NCBI GenBank assembly: GCA_003223165.1
Contig: QHXZ01000025.1
Location: 1 to 36,484, forward strand
Source of the DNA: Acidobacteriota bacterium
GTDB lineage: Bacteria; Acidobacteriota; Polarisedimenticolia; Gp22-AA2
Length of the DNA stretch: 36,484 nucleotides
Direction of reading: 5' to 3'
Every line of letters starts with the position of its first letter. Within the stretch, counting starts at the first letter, position 1. The notes under the pieces are model-generated. The model searched no databases. It was not told the DNA's origin and worked only from the letters and a program-made list of their open reading frames with translations. Shown in pieces: positions 13,957 through 21,387 of this stretch. Both the position numbers and the translations under genes were made by a program.

Positions 13957-15371
13957 GACAGGTCGGGGAAGCGACCCTCCTGCAGCGTCTCCTTGACGTG
14001 TGCCATGAACTGATCGGCGACCGCGCCGTCGATCAACCGGTGATCGAACGACAGCGACAGGTGGACGATGGGGCGGATGGCGATGGCGTCGTCCTGGACC
14101 ACGACCTCTTTATTGATGGCGCCCACCCCCATGATGGCGACCTGGGGCTGGTTGATGATCGGGGTGCCGAACAAGGCGCCGTAGATCCCGGGGTTGGTGA
14201 TGGTGAAAGTGCCGCCCTGCACCTCGTCGGGGGCCAGCTTCTTGGTGCGGGCCCGCTCCGCCAGGTCGGAGACGGCCTTGGCGATGCCCGACAGGCTGCG
14301 ATCCTCGGCGTTCTTGATCACCGGGACGATCAGGCCCCAGTCGAGCGCCACCGCCACGCCGATGTTGATGTCCTTCTTGTAGACGATGCTGTCGCCGTCG
14401 AGCGAGGCGTTGACCACCGGGAACGCCTTGAGCGCCTCGACCGCGGCGCGCACCAGGAACGGGGTCACGGTCAGCTTGACGCCATGGCGCTCCTGGAACG
14501 CCTGCCGGTTCTCCTCGCGCATCCGCTGCACCTTGTGCATGTCGACCCGGAAGACCGTCGTCACGTGCGCCGAGGTGCGCCGGCTCAGGACCATGTGCTC
14601 GGCGATCTTCTTGCGCATCGCCGACATCGGCACGGTGGAGACGCGCTCGCCGGGCGCGAACGCCGGGCGGGCCGTCGCGGACGGGAAGGGCGCGGGGCCG
14701 CCCGGAGCGGCGGCGCCGGGCCGGGCCGTCGCCAGGGACGGTCCGGGCGCGGCCGCTGCCCCGCCCGACTGCAAGGCCGCCTCGACGTCCCGGCGCGTGA
14801 CCCGGCCGCCGACGCCCGTCCCCGGGATGCGGCTGATGTCGAGGTCGTGCTCGCGCGCCATCTTGCGTACCACGGGGGAGGAGCGCACCAGGCGCATCTC
14901 GTCGACCGACGCCCCGGACGCCGCCAGCTCCGACGCCCGCGGGATCGCCGCCGGCCCCTCCGAAGAGGCCGGGGCGGCTGCGCGCGGGGCCGCCGGGGAG
15001 GGAGCGGACCGGGGCGCGGCGGCCTGGGACGGCTGCGCCGCGGCGGCGGGGGCCGGCTTCGCCGGCGCCGCGGGCGGCGGGGCCGCCGGCGCGGCCGCGG
15101 GCCGGGCGGTCCCGGCGCCGGCGGCGGCGCCCGCCTCGGTCTCGATGAGCGCCACCACCGTGTTGACCGGCACGGTCTCCCCTTCCTTGACCTTCACTTC
15201 GACCAGCGTGCCGGCCGCCGGCGCCGGGATCTCGGCGTCCACCTTGTCGGTGGAGATTTCGAAGATCGGCTCGTCCCGCGCCACCTTGTCGCCGGCCTTC
15301 TTGAGCCACTTGGTGAGCGTCCCCTCGGCGATGCTCTCCCCCATCTGGGGCATGATCACGTCGACACGCAT
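13953..15371 (-). CDS. Dihydrolipoamide acyltransferase (E2) of a 2-oxo acid dehydrogenase complex
   Basis: 472 residues. Residues 1-78 form one lipoyl domain with the lipoylated Lys43 in STDKVDAEI. Residues 80-160 are an Ala/Pro-rich flexible linker. Residues 163-202 form the peripheral-subunit-binding domain (SSPVVRKMAREHDLDISRIPGTG in part). From about 235 onward lies the catalytic domain, ending with His444 and Asp448 in FDHRLIDGA. It transfers the acyl group from E1 to CoA. GESIAEGTLTKWLKK is typical of succinyl- and branched-chain-type E2s rather than pyruvate-specific ones, but substrate choice is set largely by E1. The start ATG at 15371 lies 11 bases after the E1-beta stop; the stop overlaps lipB. 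Confidence 0.93.
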   Translation of the reverse strand: MRVDVIMPQMGESIAEGTLTKWLKKAGDKVARDEPIFEISTDKVDAEIPAPAAGTLVEVKVKEGETVPVNTVVALIETEAGAAAGAGTARPAAAPAAPPPAAPAKPAPAAAAQPSQAAAPRSAPSPAAPRAAAPASSEGPAAIPRASELAASGASVDEMRLVRSSPVVRKMAREHDLDISRIPGTGVGGRVTRRDVEAALQSGGAAAAPGPSLATARPGAAAPGGPAPFPSATARPAFAPGERVSTVPMSAMRKKIAEHMVLSRRTSAHVTTVFRVDMHKVQRMREENRQAFQERHGVKLTVTPFLVRAAVEALKAFPVVNASLDGDSIVYKKDINIGVAVALDWGLIVPVIKNAEDRSLSGIAKAVSDLAERARTKKLAPDEVQGGTFTITNPGIYGALFGTPIINQPQVAIMGVGAINKEVVVQDDAIAIRPIVHLSLSFDHRLIDGAVADQFMAHVKETLQEGRFPDLS

Positions 15372-15382
15372 GGTGCGCTCCT

Positions 15383-16360
15383 TTAGTACGCCGCGAGTCT
15401 TCGGGCCGCAGCCAGGATCTTATCCTTGTTGGGAAGGAAGAACTCCTCCAGCGGCGGGCTGTAGGGGACGGGCGTGTCGGGCGCCGTCACGCGCAGGACC
15501 GGCCCGTCCAGGTAGTCGAACACCTCCTCGTTCACGATGGCGGCGATCTCCCCCGCGATCCCCCCGGTGCGCGTGTCCTCGTGCACCACCAGGACCTTTC
15601 CCGTCTTCCTGGCCGAGGCCAGGATCGCGTCCTTGTCGAGGGGCAGGAGCGAGCGCAGGTCGATCACCTCGGTCTCGATCCCCTGCTCGCGCGACAGCGT
15701 CCCGGCCGCCTCGAGGGACGGGTAGAGCATCGCCCCGTAGGTCAGCAGGCTCAGGTCCCGCCCCTCGCGCCGCGTGGCGGCCTGGCCGATCGGCACCACG
15801 TAGTCCTCCTTCGGCAGCTCCTCCTTGATGCGCCGGTAGAGGTACTTGTGCTCCAGGTAGATGACCGGATCCTCGTCGCGGATCGCCGCCTTGATCAGCC
15901 CCTTCGCGTCGTGGGCCGTGGCCGGCGCCACCACCTTCAGCCCGGGGGTGTGCACGAAGTACATCTCCGGGTTCTGCGAGTGGAAGGGGCCGCCGTGCAC
16001 CCCGCCGCCGCTCGGGCCCCGGATGACGATCGGCACGCCGGCGCCCCAGCGATAGCGGTTCTTGGCGGCGAAGTTGGTGATCTGGTCGAAGGCGCAGGAG
16101 ATGAAGTCGATGAACTGCATCTCGGCGATCGGCCGCATCCCCATCAGGGCGGCGCCGATGGCGGCGCCGACGATGGCCGACTCGGAGATCGGCGTGTCGA
16201 TCACCCGCAGCTCTCCGAACTTTTCCAGCATCCCCTCGGTCACCTTGAAGGCGCCGCCGTAGATGCCGACGTCCTCCCCCAGGATGAAGACCCTCTGGTC
16301 GGCCTCCATCTCTTCCCAGATCCCCTGCCTTATCGCCTCAACGTAGGTGGTCAACGCCAC
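15383..16360 (-). CDS. 2-oxo acid dehydrogenase E1 component, beta subunit
   Basis: 325 residues, standard for E1-beta. It starts MALTTYVEAIRQGIWEEME and has the early conserved LGEDVGIYGGAFKVTEGM, then DTPISESAIVGAAIGAALMG, IRGPSGGGVHGGPFHSQ and a C-terminal transketolase domain with LLTYGAM and VHEDTRTGGIAGEI. With E1-alpha it binds thiamine diphosphate and decarboxylates a 2-oxo acid, passing the acyl group to the lipoyl arm. The GTG start at 16360 lies 12 bases after the second E1-alpha stop. There is one E1-beta gene for two E1-alpha genes. The similarity pattern is of the branched-chain/pyruvate family and does not fix the substrate. Confidence 0.94.
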   Translation of the reverse strand: MALTTYVEAIRQGIWEEMEADQRVFILGEDVGIYGGAFKVTEGMLEKFGELRVIDTPISESAIVGAAIGAALMGMRPIAEMQFIDFISCAFDQITNFAAKNRYRWGAGVPIVIRGPSGGGVHGGPFHSQNPEMYFVHTPGLKVVAPATAHDAKGLIKAAIRDEDPVIYLEHKYLYRRIKEELPKEDYVVPIGQAATRREGRDLSLLTYGAMLYPSLEAAGTLSREQGIETEVIDLRSLLPLDKDAILASARKTGKVLVVHEDTRTGGIAGEIAAIVNEEVFDYLDGPVLRVTAPDTPVPYSPPLEEFFLPNKDKILAAARRLAAY

Positions 16361-16372
16361 GTCCGCTTCTCC

Positions 16373-17422
16373 TCACTCGTGATAGACCCCGACCAGGCAC
16401 TCCCGGGGCTCCGGGTACGGCTGGGCCTCGGCCCAGGCGACGGCCTCGTCGAGCTCGGCTTCGATGCGCGCCTCCATCTCCCGCAGCGCCGCCGCGTCCA
16501 CCAGGCGCCGTCCCACGAGGTCTTTCTCGAAACGCCGGATCGGATCCTTGCGCTCCCACTCCGCGAACAAGGCCTTGGGCACGTAGCCGGCATCGTCATG
16601 GGCCGAGTGCCCGGTCATGCGGAAGGTCTCGAACTCCAGCAGCGTCGGGCCCTCTCCGCGGCGGGCGCGCGCCACCGCCCGGCCGACCGCATCGTACACC
16701 TCCAGCACGTCGTTGCCGTCGGCGGTCTCGCCGGGGATGCCGTAGCCCGGGCCGCGCTCGGAGAGGCGCCGGACCGCCATCTGCCGGGAGACCGGCGTGG
16801 AGTAGGCGTACTGGTTGTTGTTGCAGATGAAGACCACCGGCAGTCTCATCACCGCGGCGAAATTGACACCTTCGTGCCAGTCGCCGCGGCTCGCCGCTCC
16901 CTCGCCGAAGAAGCAGAACGAGGCCTGGTCGGTGCCGCGCATGCGGAAGGTGAGCGCCGTTCCGGCGGCCACCGGGATGCTGTCGCCCAGGTGGGAGATG
17001 AACGCGACCAGGCGGTGCCGCAGATCGCCCATGTGCATGTTGCCGTCACGCCCCCGGGTCGGGCCGGTGCGCCGCCCCATGTACTGCGCCAGCACGAGGG
17101 CCGGCGTGAACCCCTGCATCAGGAAGACCGCCATGTCGCGGTGCGACGGCGAGACGATGTCGTCGTGGCTCTCGTCGCCGCCGCGGCGGATGTGCATCGC
17201 GGCGCCGACCGAGATCGCCTCCTGGCCGCGGCCGACGTAGACGCCGCCCACGATCTTGCCCTGGCGGTAGAGGTTCCGTTCGATGCGGTACTCGAGGGCC
17301 CTGGTCAGCTTCATGTAATGGAGCATCGTCAGGAGGGCGGCGTCGCCGGGCACGAGACGGCCCTCCGTCGCGGCGCCGGTCTCGGCGCGCTTCGCTGCCG
17401 CCGGCTTCGGGACGGCGCTCAC
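16373..17422 (-). CDS. 2-oxo acid dehydrogenase E1 component, alpha subunit (second of two)
   Basis: 349 residues from the GTG at 17422, which overlaps the stop of the first E1-alpha by four bases (GTGA). It has the classic E1-alpha landmarks: YRQGKIVGGVYVGRGQEA, SPSHRDMAVFLMQG, GRDGNMHMGD, the thiamine-diphosphate motif starting with GEGAASRGDWHEG and ending in NNN, and the phosphorylation-loop-like TFRMTGHSAHDDAGYVP. The acidic pair is GEG here and GDG in the neighbour. It keeps the HRD segment that helps shape the substrate channel, which the other copy lacks. It pairs with the E1-beta downstream. A long in-frame extension upstream is a shadow of the first E1-alpha. Confidence 0.92.
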   Translation of the reverse strand: MSAVPKPAAAKRAETGAATEGRLVPGDAALLTMLHYMKLTRALEYRIERNLYRQGKIVGGVYVGRGQEAISVGAAMHIRRGGDESHDDIVSPSHRDMAVFLMQGFTPALVLAQYMGRRTGPTRGRDGNMHMGDLRHRLVAFISHLGDSIPVAAGTALTFRMRGTDQASFCFFGEGAASRGDWHEGVNFAAVMRLPVVFICNNNQYAYSTPVSRQMAVRRLSERGPGYGIPGETADGNDVLEVYDAVGRAVARARRGEGPTLLEFETFRMTGHSAHDDAGYVPKALFAEWERKDPIRRFEKDLVGRRLVDAAALREMEARIEAELDEAVAWAEAQPYPEPRECLVGVYHE

Positions 17423-18525
17423 CGGGCGGGCCACCACGGCTCCTCGTACCCCGCCTCGCGGTACACCCCCCTGAGGGTCTCCTCCGGGGGCGGGGGCGGG
17501 CTGTCCTGGGCCTCGCGCGCCGCCTCCTCGAGCGGCGCCGCCAACTCGTCCGCGACGGCCGCCAGCGCCGCGCGGGTGGCGTGTCCTTCCTCCGCCAGGA
17601 AGGCCTCGAACCGCCCGATCGGATCGCGATCCTTCCAGGCCTCCAGCAGACCGGCCGGTACGTAGCGCATGTCGTCGTGCTCGGCGTGGCCCCGCATGCG
17701 GAAGGCGCGGCACTCGAGGAGCGTGGGGCCCTCCCCCCGGCGGCCGCGCGCAACCGCGCGCCTCGTCGCCGCGTGGACCGCCAGGACGTCCGTGCCGTCC
17801 ACCGACTCGGAGGCGCAGCCATAGGCGGGGCCGCGCTCGGCCAGGCTCAGGACGCGGAACTGGCGCTCGGTCGGCGTGGAGTAGGCGTAGCCGTTGTTCT
17901 CCACCACCAGGACGAGCGGGATCTTGAGGACGGCCGCCAGGTTCAGCCCCTCGTGGAAGTCCCCCGTCGAGGTGCCGCCGTCGCCGATGTAGGTCAGCGC
18001 CACCCGGTCCTGGCCGCGCATGCGGGCCGCCAGGGCCGCCCCCGCCATGACCGGGATCAGCGTGCCGAGGTGACTGATCGGGCCGATCAGCGCCCGACGG
18101 GGCACGTTGCCGAAGTGCAGGGTGCCGTCCTTGCCGTGCGTCGGCGCGTCGTGGCGCGCCAGGAACTGCAGGAAGAGGTCCCGTGGGGTCACCCCGCGGA
18201 CCAGAAGCGACCCGATGTTGCGGATCATCGGCGCCAGGAGGTCGTCCGGCTCGAGGGCGCAGGCCGTGCCGACCGAGATCGCCTCCTGCCCCAGGCTGCT
18301 GTAGAGGCCTCCAAGGATCTGTCCCTGGCGGTAGAGGGCCGAAAGCTTCTCCTCCACCATGCGGTTCAGCCGCAGGAAGCGGTGCATGGCGAGCAGGCGC
18401 TCGCGCGGCAGCCCCGGGTTCTGCATCGGCCGGAGCGGACCGGGCAGGAGGGCGGCCGGGAGCGCGGCGGCCGGCGACCGTCCGGGGCCACCCCTGCGGT
18501 TCCTCGACGCGGGGGCGTTCTTCAT
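17419..18525 (-). CDS. 2-oxo acid dehydrogenase E1 component, alpha subunit (first of two)
   Basis: 368 residues. After an Ala/Pro/Arg-rich first 35 residues it shows YRQGQILGGLYSSLGQEA, GKDGTLHFGN, the thiamine-diphosphate motif GDGGTSTGDFHEG ... ENN and a loop FRMRGHAEHDDMRYVP. At the position of HRD in its neighbour it reads APMIRNIGSLL, so the active-site entrance differs. It starts 23 bases after the lpdA stop and ends overlapping the second E1-alpha. The two proteins align along their whole length but are clearly diverged, so this is an old duplication kept under selection, not a recent copy. Met34 is an alternative start. Confidence 0.92.
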   Translation of the reverse strand: MKNAPASRNRRGGPGRSPAAALPAALLPGPLRPMQNPGLPRERLLAMHRFLRLNRMVEEKLSALYRQGQILGGLYSSLGQEAISVGTACALEPDDLLAPMIRNIGSLLVRGVTPRDLFLQFLARHDAPTHGKDGTLHFGNVPRRALIGPISHLGTLIPVMAGAALAARMRGQDRVALTYIGDGGTSTGDFHEGLNLAAVLKIPLVLVVENNGYAYSTPTERQFRVLSLAERGPAYGCASESVDGTDVLAVHAATRRAVARGRRGEGPTLLECRAFRMRGHAEHDDMRYVPAGLLEAWKDRDPIGRFEAFLAEEGHATRAALAAVADELAAPLEEAAREAQDSPPPPPEETLRGVYREAGYEEPWWPAR

Positions 18526-18548
18526 TTGTGCGGCGCTCCCCTGCGGGA

Positions 18549-19958
18549 TCAGAGGTGGATCCCGCGCGCGTGCAGGTTGAGCGCCGCCTCCCCCATCGCC
18601 TCGGACAGGGTGGGATGGGCGTGGATGACGTGGAACAGCTCCTCCACGGTCGCCTCGAGACGCAGGGCTATCCCGCCCTCGGCGATGAGCTCGGTCGCCC
18701 TCGGCCCGATGATGTGGATGCCGAGGAGCGCATCGTAGCGCTCATCCCCCACCAGCTTGACGAACCCCTCCTGCGCTCCGAGGATGGCCGCCTTGCCCAG
18801 CACCGGAAAAGGAAACCGGCCGACGCGGACCTTGTGGCCGCGCGCGCGCGCCGCCTGCTCCGTGAGCCCGATGCTGGCCACTTCCGGCTCGCTGTACGTG
18901 GCGTTCGGCACCTGGTCGTAGTCGATCGGCGCGGGGTTGCGCCCGGCGATCGCCTCCACCGCCACGATCCCCTCGTGCGACGCCAGGTGCGCCAGCATCG
19001 GCGTCGGCACAAGGTCGCCGATGGCGTAGATCGAGGGGTCGCCGGTGCGCAGGCGGGAGTCCACCTTGACGAATCCCCGCTCCAGCTCGACCCGCGTCCC
19101 CTCGAGGCCCAGCTCCTCGGTCAGGGGGCGGCGCCCGACGGCGACCAGGACCACCTCGGCCTTCAGCGTCTCCTTGCCCCCCTTCTCGGACTGCACCTGG
19201 GCCTCGACCCCTTTTTCGCCCACCTTGACCGCCTCGACCCTCGTCGCCACCCGCACCTCGATGCCGCGCTTCTTGAGGGCCTTCTGCATTTCGGCCGAGA
19301 CTTCCTCGTCCTCGAGCGGCAGCACGCGGGGCAGCATCTCGACCACGGTCACGGCGCTGCCGAAGCGCGAATAGATCGAGGCGAACTCCACGCCCACGGC
19401 CCCCGCCCCCAGGATCAGGAGCGATTTCGGCACGAACTCGAGCGCCAGGGCCTCGGTGCTGGTGATGACGCGCGCGCCGTCCACCTTCAAGCCCGGCAGC
19501 ATCTTGGGCACAGAGCCTGTGGCCAGGAGGACGTGGCGCGTGGCCAGCAAACGGGTTCCGCCCGATCCGCCGGAGACCTCGACCTTGCCGGGGCCCTTCA
19601 GGCGGCCGTGGCCCTGCACGACGGTCACGCCGTTCTTCTTCATGAGGTACTCGATGCCGCGCGCCAGGCGGCGGACCACGTCGCTCTTGTGCTTGTGGGC
19701 GCCGGCCAGATCGAGCCTGGCCTCCCCGGCCACGACGCCGAACTTCTTCGCGTCGCGCACCGTCTCCAGGACGTCGGCCGTGTGCAGAAGCGCCTTGGTG
19801 GGGATGCAGCCGATGTGCAGGCAGGTGCCGCCGAGGGCCGGCGATTTCTCGACCAGCGCCGTCTTGAGGCCGAGCTGCGCCGCGCGTATCGCCGCCACGT
19901 AACCGCCGGGACCGCTGCCGATGATGATGAGGTCGAAGGTCTGCTGGGTTTCGGCCAC
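18549..19958 (-). CDS. lpdA: Dihydrolipoamide dehydrogenase (E3)
   Basis: 469 residues. FAD-binding IIIGSGPGGYVAAI lies at 11-24. The redox disulfide is Cys46/Cys51 in GGTCLHIGCIPTK. The NAD-binding LILGAGAVGVEFASIY follows near 180-195, then YAIGDLVP, and the C-terminal dimer domain ends with HAHPTLSEAMGEAAL, which supplies the catalytic His-Glu pair. It reoxidises the E2 dihydrolipoyl arm with NAD. The GTG start at 19958 has GGGGAGG upstream. It is the first gene of the E3-E1-E1-E1-E2-lipB-lipA operon, with a good promoter at 20071-20100. Confidence 0.96.
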   Translation of the reverse strand: MAETQQTFDLIIIGSGPGGYVAAIRAAQLGLKTALVEKSPALGGTCLHIGCIPTKALLHTADVLETVRDAKKFGVVAGEARLDLAGAHKHKSDVVRRLARGIEYLMKKNGVTVVQGHGRLKGPGKVEVSGGSGGTRLLATRHVLLATGSVPKMLPGLKVDGARVITSTEALALEFVPKSLLILGAGAVGVEFASIYSRFGSAVTVVEMLPRVLPLEDEEVSAEMQKALKKRGIEVRVATRVEAVKVGEKGVEAQVQSEKGGKETLKAEVVLVAVGRRPLTEELGLEGTRVELERGFVKVDSRLRTGDPSIYAIGDLVPTPMLAHLASHEGIVAVEAIAGRNPAPIDYDQVPNATYSEPEVASIGLTEQAARARGHKVRVGRFPFPVLGKAAILGAQEGFVKLVGDERYDALLGIHIIGPRATELIAEGGIALRLEATVEELFHVIHAHPTLSEAMGEAALNLHARGIHL

Positions 19959-20070
19959 CTGGATCCTCCCCTTGCGCGCTCGCTTCCGCGCTGCTGATCC
20001 GGCCCTCGGCCCGGATCGACGAGGGCGCCCTGTGAGCCGACTGCCGGCGGGCTTCCGGGAAGTGGAGCGG

Positions 20071-20100
20071 ATTATAGCAATCCCCTTTCCGAGGGGTCAA
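20071..20100 (-). promoter_or_regulatory. Promoter of the lpdA-lipA operon
   Basis: On the minus strand TTGACC (20095-20100, five of six matches) is followed after 18 bases by a perfect TATAAT (20071-20076). Transcription would start near 20064, giving a leader of about 105 bases to the lpdA GTG. The spacer holds a short CCCC/GGGG inverted repeat, which may be incidental. It begins immediately after the stop of the aminotransferase gene. Confidence 0.75.
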
Positions 20101-20101
20101 T

Positions 20102-21322
20102 TTAGCCGGCCGCCGCCGCCAGGAAGCGCGCCACGTCGTCCGGCGTGTTGTAGATGTTGGGCGACACGCGAATCAGGTTGTCGCGCAGGGCGACCACGAC
20201 CCCCTTCTCCCGCAAGCGGCGGAAGATGGTGCGCGTGTCGTCGAGCGTCGGCCCTTCGAAGGAGAGGATCGTCGAACGCCGCGCCGGCTCCAGGTCGGAG
20301 GCCGCCCGCAGCCGGGTGGTCTCGATTCCCTGCAGCAGCCGATCGAGCAGCCGCCGCGCGTGCGACTCGATGGTCGGCGGGCGCACGCGGTTGACGAACT
20401 CGACGGAGGCGATGAGGGCGCTCAGGTTGAGGAAGGAGGCCGTCTCCGGCGCGTCGAACCGCCGGGCCCCTTCGCTGAACTTCAGGGCGGGATCGCTGCG
20501 GCGGTTGAGGTGCCGCGCCGACTCGATCACCAGCCAGTTGGCGTCCGGCACCCGCAGCCGCTCGAGCACCCGCGGGCTGACGTACGTGAAGCCGCTGCCG
20601 TACGGACCGAGCAGCCACTTGTAGCCGCTCACCGCCAGGACGTCGATCGGGTCGTCCGCCACCCGGAAGTCGAGCGCCCCGATGCCCTGGGCGCCGTCCA
20701 CCACCAGGAAGATCTCCCTCTCCCGGCAGGCGGCGGCGATCGCCTGCAGATCGACCCGGTAGCCGGTGCTGAAGGCCACCAGGCTCACCGCGATGACGCG
20801 CGTGCGCGGACCGATGGCGCCGACCAGGGTGGCGGCGTCCACGATCCGCCCCGAGGCGGGCGCCACCAGGCGGGTGGCGACGCCGTCGGCCTCGAGGTTC
20901 AGCCACGGGTAGAGGACCGCCGGGAACTCGCCCTGGGAGACCAGCGCCTCGTCGCCCCGCCGCAGCGGCAGGCCGCGGGCCGCGAGGTTCAGTCCGTGCG
21001 AGGCTCCGGGACCGAGGGCGATGCTGGCCGGATTGCAGCCGATCAGGCGCGCCACGGCGGCGCGCGCCCGGGCCGGCAGCTCCTCGAACAGGGTGTCGGG
21101 GATCTCCTCGGGGTGCTCCTTCAGCCGCAGGGCGCGGCGGACCTCCTCGGCCGTCTCCTGCGGGAACGGGCCCTGGGCGGCGCAATCGAGATAGCTCCGG
21201 CCCCCGAAATCCGAGAACTGCGCCCGCCAGCGCGTCGCCTCGTCCGCCACCTCCCCTCCCGATCCCGGGGCGGACCGCGGTCCCCCCGGCACGCCCGGTC
21301 CCCTATCGACCGGGCCCGTCAT
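20102..21322 (-). CDS. Class V aminotransferase (cysteine desulfurase/isopenicillin-N-epimerase-like)
   Basis: 406 residues. The PLP fold is clear: SYLDCAAQGPFP near 43-54, ALGPGASHGLN near 102-112, VVDGAQGIGALD (207-218, with the cofactor Asp209 and Gln212) and Lys235 in SGYKWLLGPYGSGF as the Schiff-base lysine. The C-terminal RVSPNIYNTPDDV is typical of the NifS-like, CsdA/EgtE-type branch. No persulfide Cys loop is visible, so true desulfurase activity is unlikely; isomerase, lyase or aminotransferase activity is possible. The first 24 residues are Gly/Pro-rich and unconserved. A GTG at 21250, just after GGGAGGGGAG, may be the real start. It is divergent from thyX and independent of the lpdA operon promoter. 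Confidence 0.85.
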   Translation of the reverse strand: MTGPVDRGPGVPGGPRSAPGSGGEVADEATRWRAQFSDFGGRSYLDCAAQGPFPQETAEEVRRALRLKEHPEEIPDTLFEELPARARAAVARLIGCNPASIALGPGASHGLNLAARGLPLRRGDEALVSQGEFPAVLYPWLNLEADGVATRLVAPASGRIVDAATLVGAIGPRTRVIAVSLVAFSTGYRVDLQAIAAACREREIFLVVDGAQGIGALDFRVADDPIDVLAVSGYKWLLGPYGSGFTYVSPRVLERLRVPDANWLVIESARHLNRRSDPALKFSEGARRFDAPETASFLNLSALIASVEFVNRVRPPTIESHARRLLDRLLQGIETTRLRAASDLEPARRSTILSFEGPTLDDTRTIFRRLREKGVVVALRDNLIRVSPNIYNTPDDVARFLAAAAG

Positions 21323-21343
21323 GATACACCGCGGCGCATCCGG

Positions 21344-21349
21344 TATAAT
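21344..21349 (+). promoter_or_regulatory. Consensus -10 box TATAAT before thyX
   Basis: A perfect TATAAT lies 38 bases before the preferred thyX ATG at 21388; no convincing -35 is seen. The predicted start near 21356 falls just before an earlier in-frame ATG at 21364, but that ATG lacks a Shine-Dalgarno, whereas the ATG at 21388 has GAGGA seven bases upstream. Confidence 0.5.
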
Positions 21350-21387
21350 CGCACCGTGACACGATGACCCGCCCCGAGGATGATCCG

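Noticed and set aside
15581-17665. Long plus-strand open frame (694 codons) opposite the E1 genes
   Set aside because: It is antisense to well-supported E1-beta and E1-alpha genes; its His/Arg/Asp-rich translation has no domain signs. High G+C removes stop codons from such shadow frames.
20077-20094. CCCC-N7-GGGG repeat in the lpdA promoter spacer as a terminator of the aminotransferase gene
   Set aside because: The stem is only four base pairs and not followed by T residues; it lies inside a good promoter spacer.
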